Source of the DNA: Microbispora hainanensis
GTDB taxonomy: Bacteria > Actinomycetota > Actinomycetes > Streptosporangiales > Streptosporangiaceae
DNA: 64,000 nt
Direction of reading: 5' to 3'
NCBI RefSeq assembly: GCF_006874475.1
Contig: NZ_VIRM01000054.1
Coordinates: forward strand, 1 to 64,000
Position 1 is the first letter of the stretch, and the number at the start of each line of letters is the position of its first letter. This document shows positions 19,273 to 27,930 of this stretch, in pieces. The notes under the pieces were generated by a model. It did not search any database and was not told the origin of the DNA. It saw nothing but the letters and a program-made list of their open reading frames with translations. A program made the position numbers and the translations under genes.

Positions 19273-20183
19273 TCGCGGCGGCGGTCCTCGCGGCCCTCGC
19301 GATGATCTGCGCGGTCGCCGCGTGGCGGCTGACCTTCGCGCGCTGGACCTGGCGCGCCCCGCGCACGGCGATCCTGCTGTGGCAGTCGCTCGGGCTGACC
19401 TGGGGGCTCGCCTCCATCGGCGCCCTGCTCGCCTTCGCGTTCGACCCCTACCGCAAGGGCATCGTGCACGGGTTCGCGGAGTTCCTGCTGAGCGTGGAGT
19501 TCGGCGCGCGACAGCCGTACGACTACCTGCGGCTCGCCGCGCTGATCGCCGGCCTGTCGCTGCTCGCGGTGCTGGTGGCCCTGCCCCTCGCCGCCGGTGC
19601 GCAGACGCTGCGGGCCCGCCGCCGCCACCGGCTCCTGCTCGCGCTGGTCGCCAGGGACGAGCCTGCGGTGCCCGGCGTGCGGGTGGTCGACTTCCCCGGG
19701 GCCGCCGCCTACTGCCTGCCGGGGCTCAAGTCGCAGGTCGTCATCAGCGACGGCACGCTGCACCTGCTGTCGTCCGCCGAGCTGGACGCCGTGCTCGCGC
19801 ACGAGGCCGCCCATGTGCGCGAGCGCCACGACCTGGTGCTGCTGCCGTTCGCCGCGCTGCGCCGCGCGCTGCCGTGGTCGAAGCTGGTCCGCGACGCGCA
19901 GGCGTCGGTGGAGCTGCTGGTCGAGATGGCCGCCGACGACCGCGCCCGGCAGCGGTGCTGCCCGCGCAGGCTGGCCACCGCCCTGCTGCGCTTCGGCGCC
20001 TCGGCGGCGCTGCCCACGCCGCAGGGCGCGCTCGGCGTGTCCGCGCCGTCCAGCGTGATGGCCCGGGTCGACCGGCTCGTACGGCCCGAGGTCACGCTTC
20101 CGGCCGCCCACCGCTTCCTGATCCTGGCCGGATCGGTGGTGCTCGCCGTCAGCGCCCCGCTGCTCTGGCTGCTTCCCGGTTGA
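19269..20183 (+). CDS. M56 family membrane metallopeptidase
   Basis: A 304-residue integral membrane zinc protease of the BlaR1/MecR1 type without a penicillin-binding sensor domain. The metal motif HEAAH lies near residues 178-182 (AVLAHEAAHVRERHD), with a downstream acidic ligand in ELLVEMAADDRAR. Four or five hydrophobic segments flank it, the last at LILAGSVVLAVSAPLLWLLP. It probably inactivates the co-encoded BlaI-like repressor after a membrane signal (family knowledge). The signal is unknown; no beta-lactamase gene is nearby. Confidence 0.9.
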   Translation: MIAAAVLAALAMICAVAAWRLTFARWTWRAPRTAILLWQSLGLTWGLASIGALLAFAFDPYRKGIVHGFAEFLLSVEFGARQPYDYLRLAALIAGLSLLAVLVALPLAAGAQTLRARRRHRLLLALVARDEPAVPGVRVVDFPGAAAYCLPGLKSQVVISDGTLHLLSSAELDAVLAHEAAHVRERHDLVLLPFAALRRALPWSKLVRDAQASVELLVEMAADDRARQRCCPRRLATALLRFGASAALPTPQGALGVSAPSSVMARVDRLVRPEVTLPAAHRFLILAGSVVLAVSAPLLWLLPG

Positions 20184-20266
20184 CCCGTCTCTTGCCTCAC
20201 CATGGGTGCTAGCTGGAAGTATCCATCGCGTTTGCAATTGCAAGCAGTGCGAGGCAGACTGGGGGC

Positions 20267-20701
20267 ATGGAACTGCCCAAGGTCGCCTCGCTCGGTGAGT
20301 ACATCCGCCAGCAGCGGCAGCAGGCGAAGATCTCGCTTCGTCAGCTCGCCGCGCAGGCCGGTGTGTCCAACCCTTACCTGAGCCAGGTGGAACGGGGCCT
20401 GCGCAAGCCGAGCGCGGAGATCCTGAACCAGATCGCGAAGGGTCTGCACATCTCCGCCCAGGCGCTCTACGTCCAGGCCGGTCTCATCGAGGACCGCGAG
20501 CCGCACAGCGACGTGCTGGCCGCGATCCGGGCCGACGTCACGCTCACCGGGCGGCAACGCCAGGTGCTGATCGACATCTACGAGTCGTTCCGCAAGGAGA
20601 ACCGGGCCGACACCGCCCAGCCGCCGCAATCGGCTGAGCATCTCGGGGACGACCCGGTTCTCCCAGGCGACGGCATTACACCGGATTCGAGGGAAGGATA
20701 A
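20267..20701 (+). CDS. XRE-family helix-turn-helix regulator
   Basis: A 144-residue regulator with one Cro/CI HTH at residues about 9-63: LGEYIRQQRQQAKISLRQLA, GVSNPYLSQVERGLRKPSAE, LNQIAKGLHISAQALYVQAG. The C-terminal 60 residues are polar. Order and size match the mycobacterial Rv0474-Rv0475(HbhA)-Rv0476 neighbourhood, which is conserved across actinobacteria. It lies 3 bp before the HbhA-like gene, so the two are co-transcribed. Confidence 0.9.
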   Translation: MELPKVASLGEYIRQQRQQAKISLRQLAAQAGVSNPYLSQVERGLRKPSAEILNQIAKGLHISAQALYVQAGLIEDREPHSDVLAAIRADVTLTGRQRQVLIDIYESFRKENRADTAQPPQSAEHLGDDPVLPGDGITPDSREG

Positions 20702-20704
20702 CCC

Positions 20705-21061
20705 ATGACCATCACGACCCAGGCCAAGAAGATCACGGAGTCGAAGCCGTTCTACGCGCTCACCGGCGCCGGCGACTTCGCCGTGGAGAAGGCCCGCGCC
20801 TACGCCTCCACCGTGCAGGACAAGGCGGAGACCGTCGCGCGCGAGCTGCCGGAGAAGGCCAAGGGCTACGCCGACGCCGCCACCGCGCGGTTCACGCGCC
20901 TGTACGACGACCTGGCCAGCCGTGGCCGCAAGGTCGTCAGCCGGGTGAGCGGCGAGGCCGCGCTGGAGCTGACGGAGGTCTCCGAGACCGCCGAGCCGGC
21001 GATCGCCGAGACCACCACGAAGCGGACCGGTCGCGCCCGCGCCACCACGGCCCGGAGCTGA
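20705..21061 (+). CDS. HbhA-like helical protein
   Basis: A 118-residue protein dominated by amphipathic helix (FYALTGAGDFAVEKARAYA, QDKAETVARELPEKAKGYAD, RFTRLYDDLASRGRKVVSR). It matches the N-terminal coiled region of mycobacterial heparin-binding haemagglutinin by pattern and by position after the XRE gene. The long Lys/Ala-rich heparin-binding tail of HbhA is missing; only a short KRTGRARATTARS end remains. A role in adhesion is therefore unlikely; a lipid- or cell-wall-associated structural role is possible. Confidence 0.75.
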   Translation: MTITTQAKKITESKPFYALTGAGDFAVEKARAYASTVQDKAETVARELPEKAKGYADAATARFTRLYDDLASRGRKVVSRVSGEAALELTEVSETAEPAIAETTTKRTGRARATTARS

Positions 21062-21105
21062 CCGGAGCCGACCGGAGCTGATCTGCGGCCCGACCGCCAA
21101 CGGCA

Positions 21106-21149
21106 CGGCGGCGGCCCGCCTTCTCTGCGGGGGAGGCGGGCCGCCGCCG
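21106..21149 (+). terminator. Hairpin terminator after HbhA-like gene
   Basis: A perfect 15-bp stem (CGGCGGCGGCCCGCC with GGCGGGCCGCCGCCG) encloses a 14-nt loop. TTGTGCTT follows it. Confidence 0.8.
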
Positions 21150-21248
21150 TTGTGCTTCCACGGGAACCGGTCCTTCGCGTCCGCGCCACGTGTCGGCGCC
21201 GCCCACTAGTCTGGGGGCGTCAGTGACTGTGACCGTGTGGGAGCGTCC

Positions 21249-21587
21249 ATGTTCGGGCTGTACGGCATCCTCGACATCATCTTCTGGCTGCTGTCCGTCG
21301 GGGCCTTCGTGTTGTCCGGCTGGGCGCTGGTGCACGCCCTGCGGATCCCCGCAAGCGCCTTCCCCGCGGCCGGCAAGCAGACCAAGCCGCTTTGGCTGAT
21401 CATCCTCGGCCTCGCGACGCTGTTCACCTTCGCCGCCGCGATCAACTACCTCGGCATGGGCATGGGGCTGCCCAACATCTTCACGATCGCCGCCGTCATC
21501 GCGGCGGGCATCTACCTCGCCGACGTGAAGCCCGCGGTCAACGGCTACCGGGGCGGCGGCAACCAGGGGCCGTACGGGCCCTGGTGA
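21249..21587 (+). CDS. DUF2516 family membrane protein
   Basis: A 112-residue protein with three membrane helices: LYGILDIIFWLLSVGAFVLS, PLWLIILGLATLFTFAAA and NIFTIAAVIAAGIYLADVKP. The family is conserved next to the HTH/HbhA pair in actinobacteria; function is unknown. ATG 21249 is preferred over GTG 21237, which would add four residues. The stop codon is also the first base triplet of a 12-bp repeat array. Confidence 0.88.
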   Translation: MFGLYGILDIIFWLLSVGAFVLSGWALVHALRIPASAFPAAGKQTKPLWLIILGLATLFTFAAAINYLGMGMGLPNIFTIAAVIAAGIYLADVKPAVNGYRGGGNQGPYGPW

Positions 21588-21644
21588 CAGGCAGGGTGAC
21601 AGGCAGGGTGACAGGCAGGGTGACAGGTCGGCTGACAGGCAGGC
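21585..21644. repeat. Five 12-bp tandem repeats
   Basis: TGACAGGCAGGG is repeated at 21585, 21597 and 21609 without change, then as TGACAGGTCGGC at 21621 and TGACAGGCAGGC at 21633. The array starts at the DUF2516 stop codon and fills most of the gap to the convergent corA. Confidence 0.95.
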
Positions 21645-21669
21645 TGACATACGGGCCGAGACGCCGGGC

Positions 21670-22641
21670 TCAGAGCCAGTCGCGAGCCCGGAACACCCAA
21701 TAGAGCGCCCCCGAGGCGACGACGATCAGCGTGGCGGACGTCCAGAACCCCAATGCGTGCCCGAAGCCGGGAAACGGGATGTTCTGGCCGTAGAAGCCGG
21801 TGATCAGCGTGGGCACCGCGATGATCGCGGCCCAGCTGGTCACCCGCTTCATGATGAGGTTCATCCGGTTGCCCTGCATGGTCAGGTGCGTCTCGCGGAT
21901 GTTGCTGACCAGGTCGCGCAGCGACTCCGTCCACTCCGTGGCCCGCAGCACCTGGTCGTACACGTCCTGGAAGTACGGCGTCATCTCGCCGTCGCCGCTC
22001 AGGCCGTTGCGGCGCAGCAGCGTGTTCACGGCCTCCCGCATGGGCATCACGATCCGGCGCAGCGTGACCAGGCTCTTGCGCAGCTCGAACGTGCGCCGCT
22101 GGTCCTCCGGGCTGACCGGCCGGTCGCCGAACACCGTCCCCTCCAGGTCCTCGACCTGCTCGTCCATCGCCTCGACGGCCTCGAAGTGGCTGTCCACCAC
22201 GTAGTCGAGCAGACCGTGCAGCAGGAACGCGACGCCGTGCCGGGCCAGGTCCGCCCCCTCGTCCCAGCGCCGCATCACCTCCTCGATGGAGAAGTCGTCC
22301 GACTGGCGCACGGTGACCAGCGCGTTCTTCGTGATGAAGGCGGCGGCGGGGGCGACGCGCACCCGGCCTGACGCGCTGTCGAACGCCGCCGCGTAGACGC
22401 TCAGGAACATGTGGCTGTCGTAGACGTCGAGCTTGGGCCGCTGCCGGTGCTGCAGCGCGTCCTCGACGGCCAGGGCGTGCAGCCCCAGCTCCTCGCTGAT
22501 GGCGTGGAGGTCGTCCTCGGTGGGGGCGCACATGTCGAACCACACCACCGCCGACGGGTCCCTGACCTTCTCGGAGACGTCGGCGACCGGAAAGTCCTCG
22601 GCCTCCAGCGTTCCGTTCCGGTACACCCGGGTGTGTCCCAT
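21670..22641 (-). CDS. corA: CorA-family magnesium/cobalt transporter
   Basis: A 323-residue CorA-type divalent cation channel. The N-terminal cytoplasmic domain and long stalk helix (TFELRKSLVTLRRIVMPMRE, then NLIMKRVTSWAAIIAVPTLI) lead to two C-terminal membrane helices. The loop after the first helix reads FYGQN where the classic selectivity motif is GMN; the Gly and Asn are kept and Met is replaced by Gln. The protein ends with the basic FRARDWL. It is convergent with DUF2516. Confidence 0.88.
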   Translation of the reverse strand: MGHTRVYRNGTLEAEDFPVADVSEKVRDPSAVVWFDMCAPTEDDLHAISEELGLHALAVEDALQHRQRPKLDVYDSHMFLSVYAAAFDSASGRVRVAPAAAFITKNALVTVRQSDDFSIEEVMRRWDEGADLARHGVAFLLHGLLDYVVDSHFEAVEAMDEQVEDLEGTVFGDRPVSPEDQRRTFELRKSLVTLRRIVMPMREAVNTLLRRNGLSGDGEMTPYFQDVYDQVLRATEWTESLRDLVSNIRETHLTMQGNRMNLIMKRVTSWAAIIAVPTLITGFYGQNIPFPGFGHALGFWTSATLIVVASGALYWVFRARDWL

Positions 22642-22660
22642 GGACGGTTACCCTACCGAT

Positions 22661-22687
22661 CCGGCGCCCCCACGCAGGGGGCGCCGG
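22661..22687 (-). terminator. Hairpin terminator of the VOC gene
   Basis: Arms CCGGCGCCCCC and GGGGGCGCCGG enclose a 5-nt loop between the VOC gene and corA, both on the minus strand. Confidence 0.7.
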
Positions 22688-22722
22688 CATCCCGGCGGCG
22701 GTATCCCGGCGGTGCCGCCGCG

Positions 22723-23145
22723 TCAGCCCTTGGCGAGCTGCTGGAAGCGGACCATGTTGCCGGCCGGGTCGCGGAAGGCGCAGTCGCGGACGCCGTACGG
22801 CTGGTCGATCGGCTCCTGCAGGACGTCGGCGCCGGACTGGCGGATCTTCTCGAACGTCGCGTCGCAGTCGGGGGTGGCGAAGACGACGGCGCGCAGCCTG
22901 CCCTTCGCGAGCAGGTCGCTCAGCGCCGCGCGGTCCTCCGGGGAGGCGGTCGGGTCGGCGTTGACGGTCTCGAGGACGATGTTGACGTCGGGCTGGGACG
23001 CCGGGCCCATGGTGAGCCAGCGGGCGCCCTCATATCCGACGTCGTTGCGGAGTTCGAGGCCGAGCACGTCCCGATAGAAGGCGAGCGCCGCGTCGCCGTC
23101 GTCGACCGTGATGTAGCAGTAGTGCAAGGTGAGTTCCATGCCCAT
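22723..23145 (-). CDS. VOC (glyoxalase/bleomycin-resistance fold) protein
   Basis: About 140 residues with two beta-alpha-beta-beta-beta modules. The first contains TLHYCYITVDDGDAALAFYR and VLGLELRNDVG. The second contains RAVVFATPDCDATFEKIRQS and ends FRDPAGNMVRFQQL. Metal-binding His/Glu positions are not all obvious. It belongs to the broad VOC superfamily; the reaction cannot be assigned. Two in-frame ATGs (23145, 23139) are possible starts and no clear ribosome site is seen, so the message may be leaderless. Confidence 0.85.
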   Translation of the reverse strand: MGMELTLHYCYITVDDGDAALAFYRDVLGLELRNDVGYEGARWLTMGPASQPDVNIVLETVNADPTASPEDRAALSDLLAKGRLRAVVFATPDCDATFEKIRQSGADVLQEPIDQPYGVRDCAFRDPAGNMVRFQQLAKG

Positions 23146-23251
23146 GACGCTATGGCCGGGGGTGTTCCCGGGGCTTCTCGATTCCTGACCGGTTGGGCCG
23201 GCTCGCATCCGATCCTCGGTTGGAGCACCGGGACCGGTAGGGTTGCGGCTC

Positions 23252-24886
23252 ATGGTGGATCTCGCGCGCCGGCTCGGACTGGCGGCACTGCTCGCCGTCC
23301 TCGCCGCCTCCCCCGCGCACGCCGTCGCCGCACATGCCGTCACCGCGCACGCCGTCACCGCGGCTTCCGCCCCTCCGGCGAAGGACGAGGTGACGATGGA
23401 GCTCCGCAAGAACGGCGTGCTCCACGTGAAGGAGACGGTCACCCCTGCCGGCGAGACGGTGCGGCGCACGCCGCTCACCCGGACCCGCTACGACGACGGC
23501 CACGACCGCGTCTATCGCATCTCCAACGTCAAGGGCGGCTCGTACGACGGGGAGACCCTGACGTTCACGGGCACGGTGGAGTATGACGTGACCGGCGCCG
23601 TGACGCCCACGGCCTCGGGCGAGGAGCTGCGCTGGTTCGCGGTGTCCGGTCCCGTGCAGGACGCGGTCGTCACCGTGACCGGCCCGGGCCGGGTGCAGAA
23701 CCTGTCCTGCTTCGCCGGCGAGCCGAGCTCGGCCATCGCCTGCACCAGCGCCTCGGTCGAGGAGACCGGCACGACCTCCACGTTCGAGCAGCAGGGCCTC
23801 GGCGAGGGCCAGACGCTCACGGTCGTCGTCGGCTACCCGAAGGGCGCCACGGGGGCCGGGCCGATCCTGGAGCGCAGGTTCGAGCTGTCCACCGCGTTCA
23901 CGCTGAACGCGGTGACCGGCGGCTCACTGGCCGCGCTGCTGGTGCTGCTGCTGGGCGGCATCGGGCTGCTGTACTGGACGCGGGGCCGCGACGCCCGCGT
24001 GGTCGGCAGCGAGTCGGGCCCGGTCAGCGGCCACCGCGACGGGCGTTTCAGCCCGCCAGACGACGTGCGCCCCGGCCAGATCGGCACGCTGTTCGACGAG
24101 CAGGCCGACGTGGTCGACGTGACCGCGACCATCGTCGACCTCGCCGTGCGCAACTTCCTGCGCATCGACGAGCAGCCGCGCCAGACCTACGACACCCCCG
24201 ACTGGTGCCTGGTCAAGCTGCCCGGCGCCCGGCTCGGCGACCTGCTGCCGTACGAGCGGGCCCTCTACGACGCGATCTTCGACGGGCGTGACCGGGTGCT
24301 GCTGTCGGAGCTGCACGGGTCGTTCGCCGCCCGTCTGGCCACGGTGCGCGACGCGCTCTATCAGGACGTCGTGACGCAGGGCTGGTTCGCCCGGCGGCCC
24401 GACTCCACCCGGTCGCGCTGGACGACCCTCGGCCTGGTGGTCGTCGCGCTCGGGGTGGTCGCCACCGTCCTGCTCGCCTGGTTCACGACGTACGGCCTGC
24501 TGGGGCTGGCCCTGATCATCGCCGGAGCCGCGCTGGCCTTCGGCGCCCAGTACATGCCGGCCAAGACGGCCAAGGGCGCCGCGGCCCTGGCGCACACGCT
24601 CGGGTTCCGCGACTACCTGGCCGGGGCGGCCATCGACGACGTCCCCCCAGGCCAGCGCGTGGAGCTGTTCTCCCGCTACCTGCCCTACGCGGTGATTTTC
24701 GACAGCGTGGACCGGTGGGCACGGGTGGTCAGCGCGTTCGACGGCAACGGGCGGCAGACCGACCACCTGTACTGGTATCAGGGCCCGGCCGAGTGGGACC
24801 TGTCCCGGTTCGCCGACTCGATGCGGACGTTCGTCATGACCACCTCAGGGGCGATCTCGACCTCCCGCCAGTTCCGCTCCCTCTGA
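23252..24886 (+). CDS. DUF2207 domain membrane protein
   Basis: A 544-residue exported membrane protein. A signal peptide (LGLAALLAVLAASPAHA) is followed by an extracytoplasmic beta-rich domain to about residue 210, a membrane helix (LAALLVLLLGGIGLLYWTRG) and a cytoplasmic stretch. A second pair of helices (LGLVVVALGVVATVLLAWFT and LLGLALIIAGAALAFGAQYM) precedes a conserved C-terminal domain (HTLGFRDYLAGA and FSRYLPYAVIFDSVDRWA). This is the DUF2207 layout; function is unknown. ATG 23252 is preferred over TTG 23243. The last 42 bp overlap the convergent CGNR gene. Confidence 0.85.
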   Translation: MVDLARRLGLAALLAVLAASPAHAVAAHAVTAHAVTAASAPPAKDEVTMELRKNGVLHVKETVTPAGETVRRTPLTRTRYDDGHDRVYRISNVKGGSYDGETLTFTGTVEYDVTGAVTPTASGEELRWFAVSGPVQDAVVTVTGPGRVQNLSCFAGEPSSAIACTSASVEETGTTSTFEQQGLGEGQTLTVVVGYPKGATGAGPILERRFELSTAFTLNAVTGGSLAALLVLLLGGIGLLYWTRGRDARVVGSESGPVSGHRDGRFSPPDDVRPGQIGTLFDEQADVVDVTATIVDLAVRNFLRIDEQPRQTYDTPDWCLVKLPGARLGDLLPYERALYDAIFDGRDRVLLSELHGSFAARLATVRDALYQDVVTQGWFARRPDSTRSRWTTLGLVVVALGVVATVLLAWFTTYGLLGLALIIAGAALAFGAQYMPAKTAKGAAALAHTLGFRDYLAGAAIDDVPPGQRVELFSRYLPYAVIFDSVDRWARVVSAFDGNGRQTDHLYWYQGPAEWDLSRFADSMRTFVMTTSGAISTSRQFRSL

Positions 24887-25504
24887 GCCCGGGCTCTGCG
24901 AGTCCGGGCCCTCTGAGCCGGGGTCGAGGCCCCGGCGACGCCGGTAGTGCCGGGCGACCCGGGCCCGGTTGCCGCACCGCGCCGCCGAGCACCAGCGCCG
25001 GCGCGGATGGGCGGGCAGGAACAGCATCACGCAGTCGTCGGCCTCGCATTTCCGCACGGTCGTGACCGCCGGGTCGGTCAGCAGGCCGGCGACGGCCTCG
25101 GCGAGCACCGCCGCCAGCCGGACGCCCAACGGGCCCTCCCGGTGCGGCACGGCCGTCACGGCGGCGCCGTCCCAGACCAGCTCACGGACCGCGGGCGCCG
25201 CGCGCTGCGCCCGGTTGAGGCCGCGCAGCGCGTCCACTGGCGGCCGCAGGCCCCGTCTCACCTGATCGATCGCGGCCGCCGCGTGCTCACGCACCTCATG
25301 CACGGGCGACAGGTCGTCGCCGGTCAGCCGCGCCTGCCCGCCCTCAGGGAGCGCGCCGGCCAGCCGGTCCGCCTGCAGGCCCAGCCAGGCCCGCAGCCCC
25401 TCGGCGGTGGCGATCAGGTCGGCCTGGCCGTCCGGTGTGCGCGGGCGGGTGTTGACCAGGTCGAGGGCGAGCGGCTCCCCGGTGAGGGGGACCAGGTCGG
25501 TCAT
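24845..25504 (-). CDS. CGNR zinc-finger (ABATE) regulator
   Basis: A 219-residue protein with the N-terminal ABATE domain (PLALDLVNTRPRTPDGQADL) and the C-terminal CGNR zinc finger: CEADDC, then RRRWCSAARCGNRARVARHY. CGNR proteins are thought to be ligand-responsive transcription factors that often control an adjacent hydrolase or transporter. Here the divergent neighbour is an alpha/beta hydrolase and the shared 85-bp gap is full of CTAATG elements. The tail after the finger is low complexity and overlaps the end of the DUF2207 gene. Confidence 0.9.
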   Translation of the reverse strand: MTDLVPLTGEPLALDLVNTRPRTPDGQADLIATAEGLRAWLGLQADRLAGALPEGGQARLTGDDLSPVHEVREHAAAAIDQVRRGLRPPVDALRGLNRAQRAAPAVRELVWDGAAVTAVPHREGPLGVRLAAVLAEAVAGLLTDPAVTTVRKCEADDCVMLFLPAHPRRRWCSAARCGNRARVARHYRRRRGLDPGSEGPDSQSPGSEGAELAGGRDRP

Positions 25505-25508
25505 GAGG

Positions 25509-25587
25509 CTAATGCTAATGCACCCGATTGACACATTAGGCGAGCGATCGCTAGAACTAATGCATCATCGACACCAGGAGGCATTAG
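25509..25587. promoter_or_regulatory. Divergent promoter with five CTAATG/CATTAG elements
   Basis: CTAATGC occurs at 25509 and 25515, CATTAG at 25534-25539, CTAATGC at 25557-25563 and GCATTAG at 25581-25587. A promoter for the hydrolase is visible: TTGACA at 25528-25533, 18-bp spacer, TAGAAC at 25552-25557. One element lies in the spacer, one at the start site, and one against the AGGAGG ribosome site. This layout fits repression by the neighbouring CGNR protein (inference). Confidence 0.7.
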
Positions 25588-25589
25588 TC

Positions 25590-26471
25590 ATGACGCCGCT
25601 CACCGTCGCGCGCACGCTCCACCGGCATGTCGAGGTCGGGGACGTGCGGGTCTTCTACCGTGAGTCGGTGCCGGACGAGGGCGGCGACGACGCCCCCGTG
25701 ATGCTGCTGCTCCACGGATTCCCGTCCGCGTCCCACCAGTTCCGCCGGCTCATCGACGTGCTCGGATCCCGCTATCGGCTGATCGCGCCCGACTATCCCG
25801 GTTTCGGGCACACCGAGGCGCCCGCGGGCTTCGCCTACAGCTTCGACGCCCTCGCCGACGTGATGGAGGGCTTCGCCGAACGGCTCGGGCTCACCCGGTT
25901 CGTCATGTACGTCTTCGACTTCGGCGCCCCGGTGGGATTCCGGCTGGCGACCCGGCACCCCGAGTGGATCGCCGGTCTCGTCGTGCAGAACGGCAACGCG
26001 TACGAGGAGGGCCTGTCGGACGGCGCGCGGGCCTTCATCGCGCTGCGCCCCGACGTGGAGGGCGACGAGGACAGGGTGCGGGCGCTGCTGACGTTGGAGA
26101 TGACCCGGGGCCAGTATGAGGGCGGCACGGCCGATCCGCGGCTGGTGGCCCCGGACGGATGGACGCTCGACCAGCACTTCCTCGACCTGCCGGGGCGCAA
26201 GGAGGCCCAAGTGGCGCTGGCCTTCGACTACCACACCAACGTGGCGCTCTATCCGCGGTGGCAGGCCTGGCTCCGCGAGCACCGGCCGCCGGCGCTGATC
26301 ACATGGGGCCGCGACGACATGTTCTTCCCCGAGCCCGGGGCCCACGCCTACCTGCGCGACCTGCCCGACGCCGAGCTGCACGTCATCGACACCGGTCACT
26401 TCGCGCTGGAGGACCGGCTCCCCGAGATCGCTCCCCTGATCGCGGCGTTTCTCGACCGCGTGTGGAAGTGA
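25590..26471 (+). CDS. Alpha/beta hydrolase (epoxide hydrolase/dehalogenase-like)
   Basis: A 293-residue hydrolase. The oxyanion motif [17 protein letters not shown] is near residues 31-47. The nucleophile position reads [15 protein letters not shown], so the nucleophile is Asp, as in haloalkane dehalogenases and epoxide hydrolases, not Ser. The later acid lies in [15 protein letters not shown] and the catalytic His in [12 protein letters not shown]. The substrate is unknown. ATG 25590 has a near-perfect AGGAGG nine bases upstream. It is divergent from, and probably controlled by, the CGNR regulator. Confidence 0.88.
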   Translation: MTPLTVARTLHRHVEVGDVRVFYRESVPDEGGDDAPVMLLLHGFPSASHQFRRLIDVLGSRYRLIAPDYPGFGHTEAPAGFAYSFDALADVMEGFAERLGLTRFVMYVFDFGAPVGFRLATRHPEWIAGLVVQNGNAYEEGLSDGARAFIALRPDVEGDEDRVRALLTLEMTRGQYEGGTADPRLVAPDGWTLDQHFLDLPGRKEAQVALAFDYHTNVALYPRWQAWLREHRPPALITWGRDDMFFPEPGAHAYLRDLPDAELHVIDTGHFALEDRLPEIAPLIAAFLDRVWK

Positions 26472-26482
26472 CGCGCGACCGG

Positions 26483-27424
26483 TCAGGCGGGACGGACGCG
26501 GACCTCGCCGACCGGGGCCCCGCCGCCGAACAGCGGGGCGGTGGCCAGCCCGGCCAGCTCGGGGGCGTCGATCCCGGCGGCGCGCAGCGCGGCGACGGTG
26601 ACCGGCACCCGGGCCCGGCCGCCGCCGTCCACGATCTTCACGGCCCCGGCCCGCCCCTCGGCGTCGGCGAAGGCGTCGAACGCCTCCGCGCCCGACTTCA
26701 CCAGCAGCCCGGGAACGGCCCGCATCAGCAGGTTCTCGGCCCGGGTCGTGCCGCTCGTCCACTCGGGGTGCGCGCGCATCGCGTCGGCGACGCGGCGCTC
26801 CGGCGTGCCGGCCGGGGCGAGCGTGAGGGCGCGGAAGGCGCGCGCCACCCCCGCCATCGAGACGAAGAACAGCGGAGCGCCGCAGCCGTCCACGCCGGTC
26901 GCGGCGACCCTCTCGCCGGTGAACTCCTCCACCGTGGCGCGGATGGCCCGCTGCAGGGGGTGGCCGGGATGGCGGTAGTCGTCGACCGGCCAGCCGTTGA
27001 CCACGCAGGTGGCGAGCATCGCCGCGTGCTTGCCCGAGCAGTTCATCAGGATCCGACCGGCGTCGCCGTGCTCCCGCAGCACCTGGCGGCGCGCCTCCTC
27101 GTCGAGGGGCAGGTCCTCCGGGCACCGCAGGAAGGTCTCGTCCAGCCCCGCGCCCGCGAGGATCTTCCGTACGCCGTCGATGTGGAAGGGCTCGCCGCTG
27201 TGGCTCGCGGCGGCGAGCGCGAGCAGCTCGTTCTCCAGCGGCAGGCCCGCCCGCACCATCGCGAGCGCCTGCAGGGGCTTCATGGACGAACGCGGCGACG
27301 CGAGGCTGGAGGTGTCCCCGCACACCAGGGCCGGGGCGCCGTCCGTCCCGATCACATGCACGCGTGCGCGATGCACCGACTCGACGAACCCCGACCGCAC
27401 GACCTCGACCACCATCTCCGACAT
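26483..27424 (-). CDS. L-asparaginase II family protein
   Basis: A 313-residue protein of the AnsA/asparaginase II family (distinct from the bacterial type I/II tetramers). Characteristic stretches: [20 protein letters not shown] at the N-terminus, [55 protein letters not shown] and [20 protein letters not shown]. It should hydrolyse asparagine to aspartate and ammonia. It is convergent with the hydrolase and divergent from dtd (45-bp gap). Confidence 0.9.
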   Translation of the reverse strand: MSEMVVEVVRSGFVESVHRARVHVIGTDGAPALVCGDTSSLASPRSSMKPLQALAMVRAGLPLENELLALAAASHSGEPFHIDGVRKILAGAGLDETFLRCPEDLPLDEEARRQVLREHGDAGRILMNCSGKHAAMLATCVVNGWPVDDYRHPGHPLQRAIRATVEEFTGERVAATGVDGCGAPLFFVSMAGVARAFRALTLAPAGTPERRVADAMRAHPEWTSGTTRAENLLMRAVPGLLVKSGAEAFDAFADAEGRAGAVKIVDGGGRARVPVTVAALRAAGIDAPELAGLATAPLFGGGAPVGEVRVRPA

Positions 27425-27469
27425 GACGGGCAGTCTATGGAGCCCCTGGACATGGCAGAATTCGGGGCC

Positions 27470-27895
27470 ATGCGTGCGGTCGTACAGCGGGTCAGCTCCG
27501 CGTCCGTTGTGGTGGATGGTCAGGTCGTCGGCGCCATCGACGAACCCGGTCTGCTCGTGCTCGTGGGTGTCACCCACACCGACGGGCGCGCCGAGGCGGC
27601 CCGGCTCGCCGCCAAGCTGTGGGGGCTGCGCATCCTGCACGGCGAGAAGTCCTGCTCCGACATCGGCGCGCCGCTGCTGGTGATCAGCCAGTTCACGTTG
27701 TACGGCGACGCGCGCAGGGGCCGCAGGCCCACCTGGCAGGCCGCCGCGCCCGGCCCGGTGGCCGAGCCCCTCGTGGATGCCGTGGTGGCCGAGCTCCGGG
27801 CGCTCGGCGCACGGGTGGAGACGGGCGTCTTCGGCGCCGACATGAAGGTGAGCCTCACCAACGACGGGCCGATCACCCTCGTCCTGGACGTCTGA
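27470..27895 (+). CDS. dtd: D-aminoacyl-tRNA deacylase
   Basis: A 141-residue proofreading enzyme that removes D-amino acids (and glycine from tRNA-Ala) from tRNA. The two diagnostic motifs are present: [18 protein letters not shown] in place of SQxTL, and the C-terminal [20 protein letters not shown] containing NDGPIT (the NxGPxT motif). The length matches the family. The following VanZ-like gene is 35 bp downstream on the same strand. Confidence 0.95.
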   Translation: MRAVVQRVSSASVVVDGQVVGAIDEPGLLVLVGVTHTDGRAEAARLAAKLWGLRILHGEKSCSDIGAPLLVISQFTLYGDARRGRRPTWQAAAPGPVAEPLVDAVVAELRALGARVETGVFGADMKVSLTNDGPITLVLDV

Positions 27896-27930
27896 GCGTC
27901 GCGGTCTCCCCGGCCTGTCATCATGATCGG

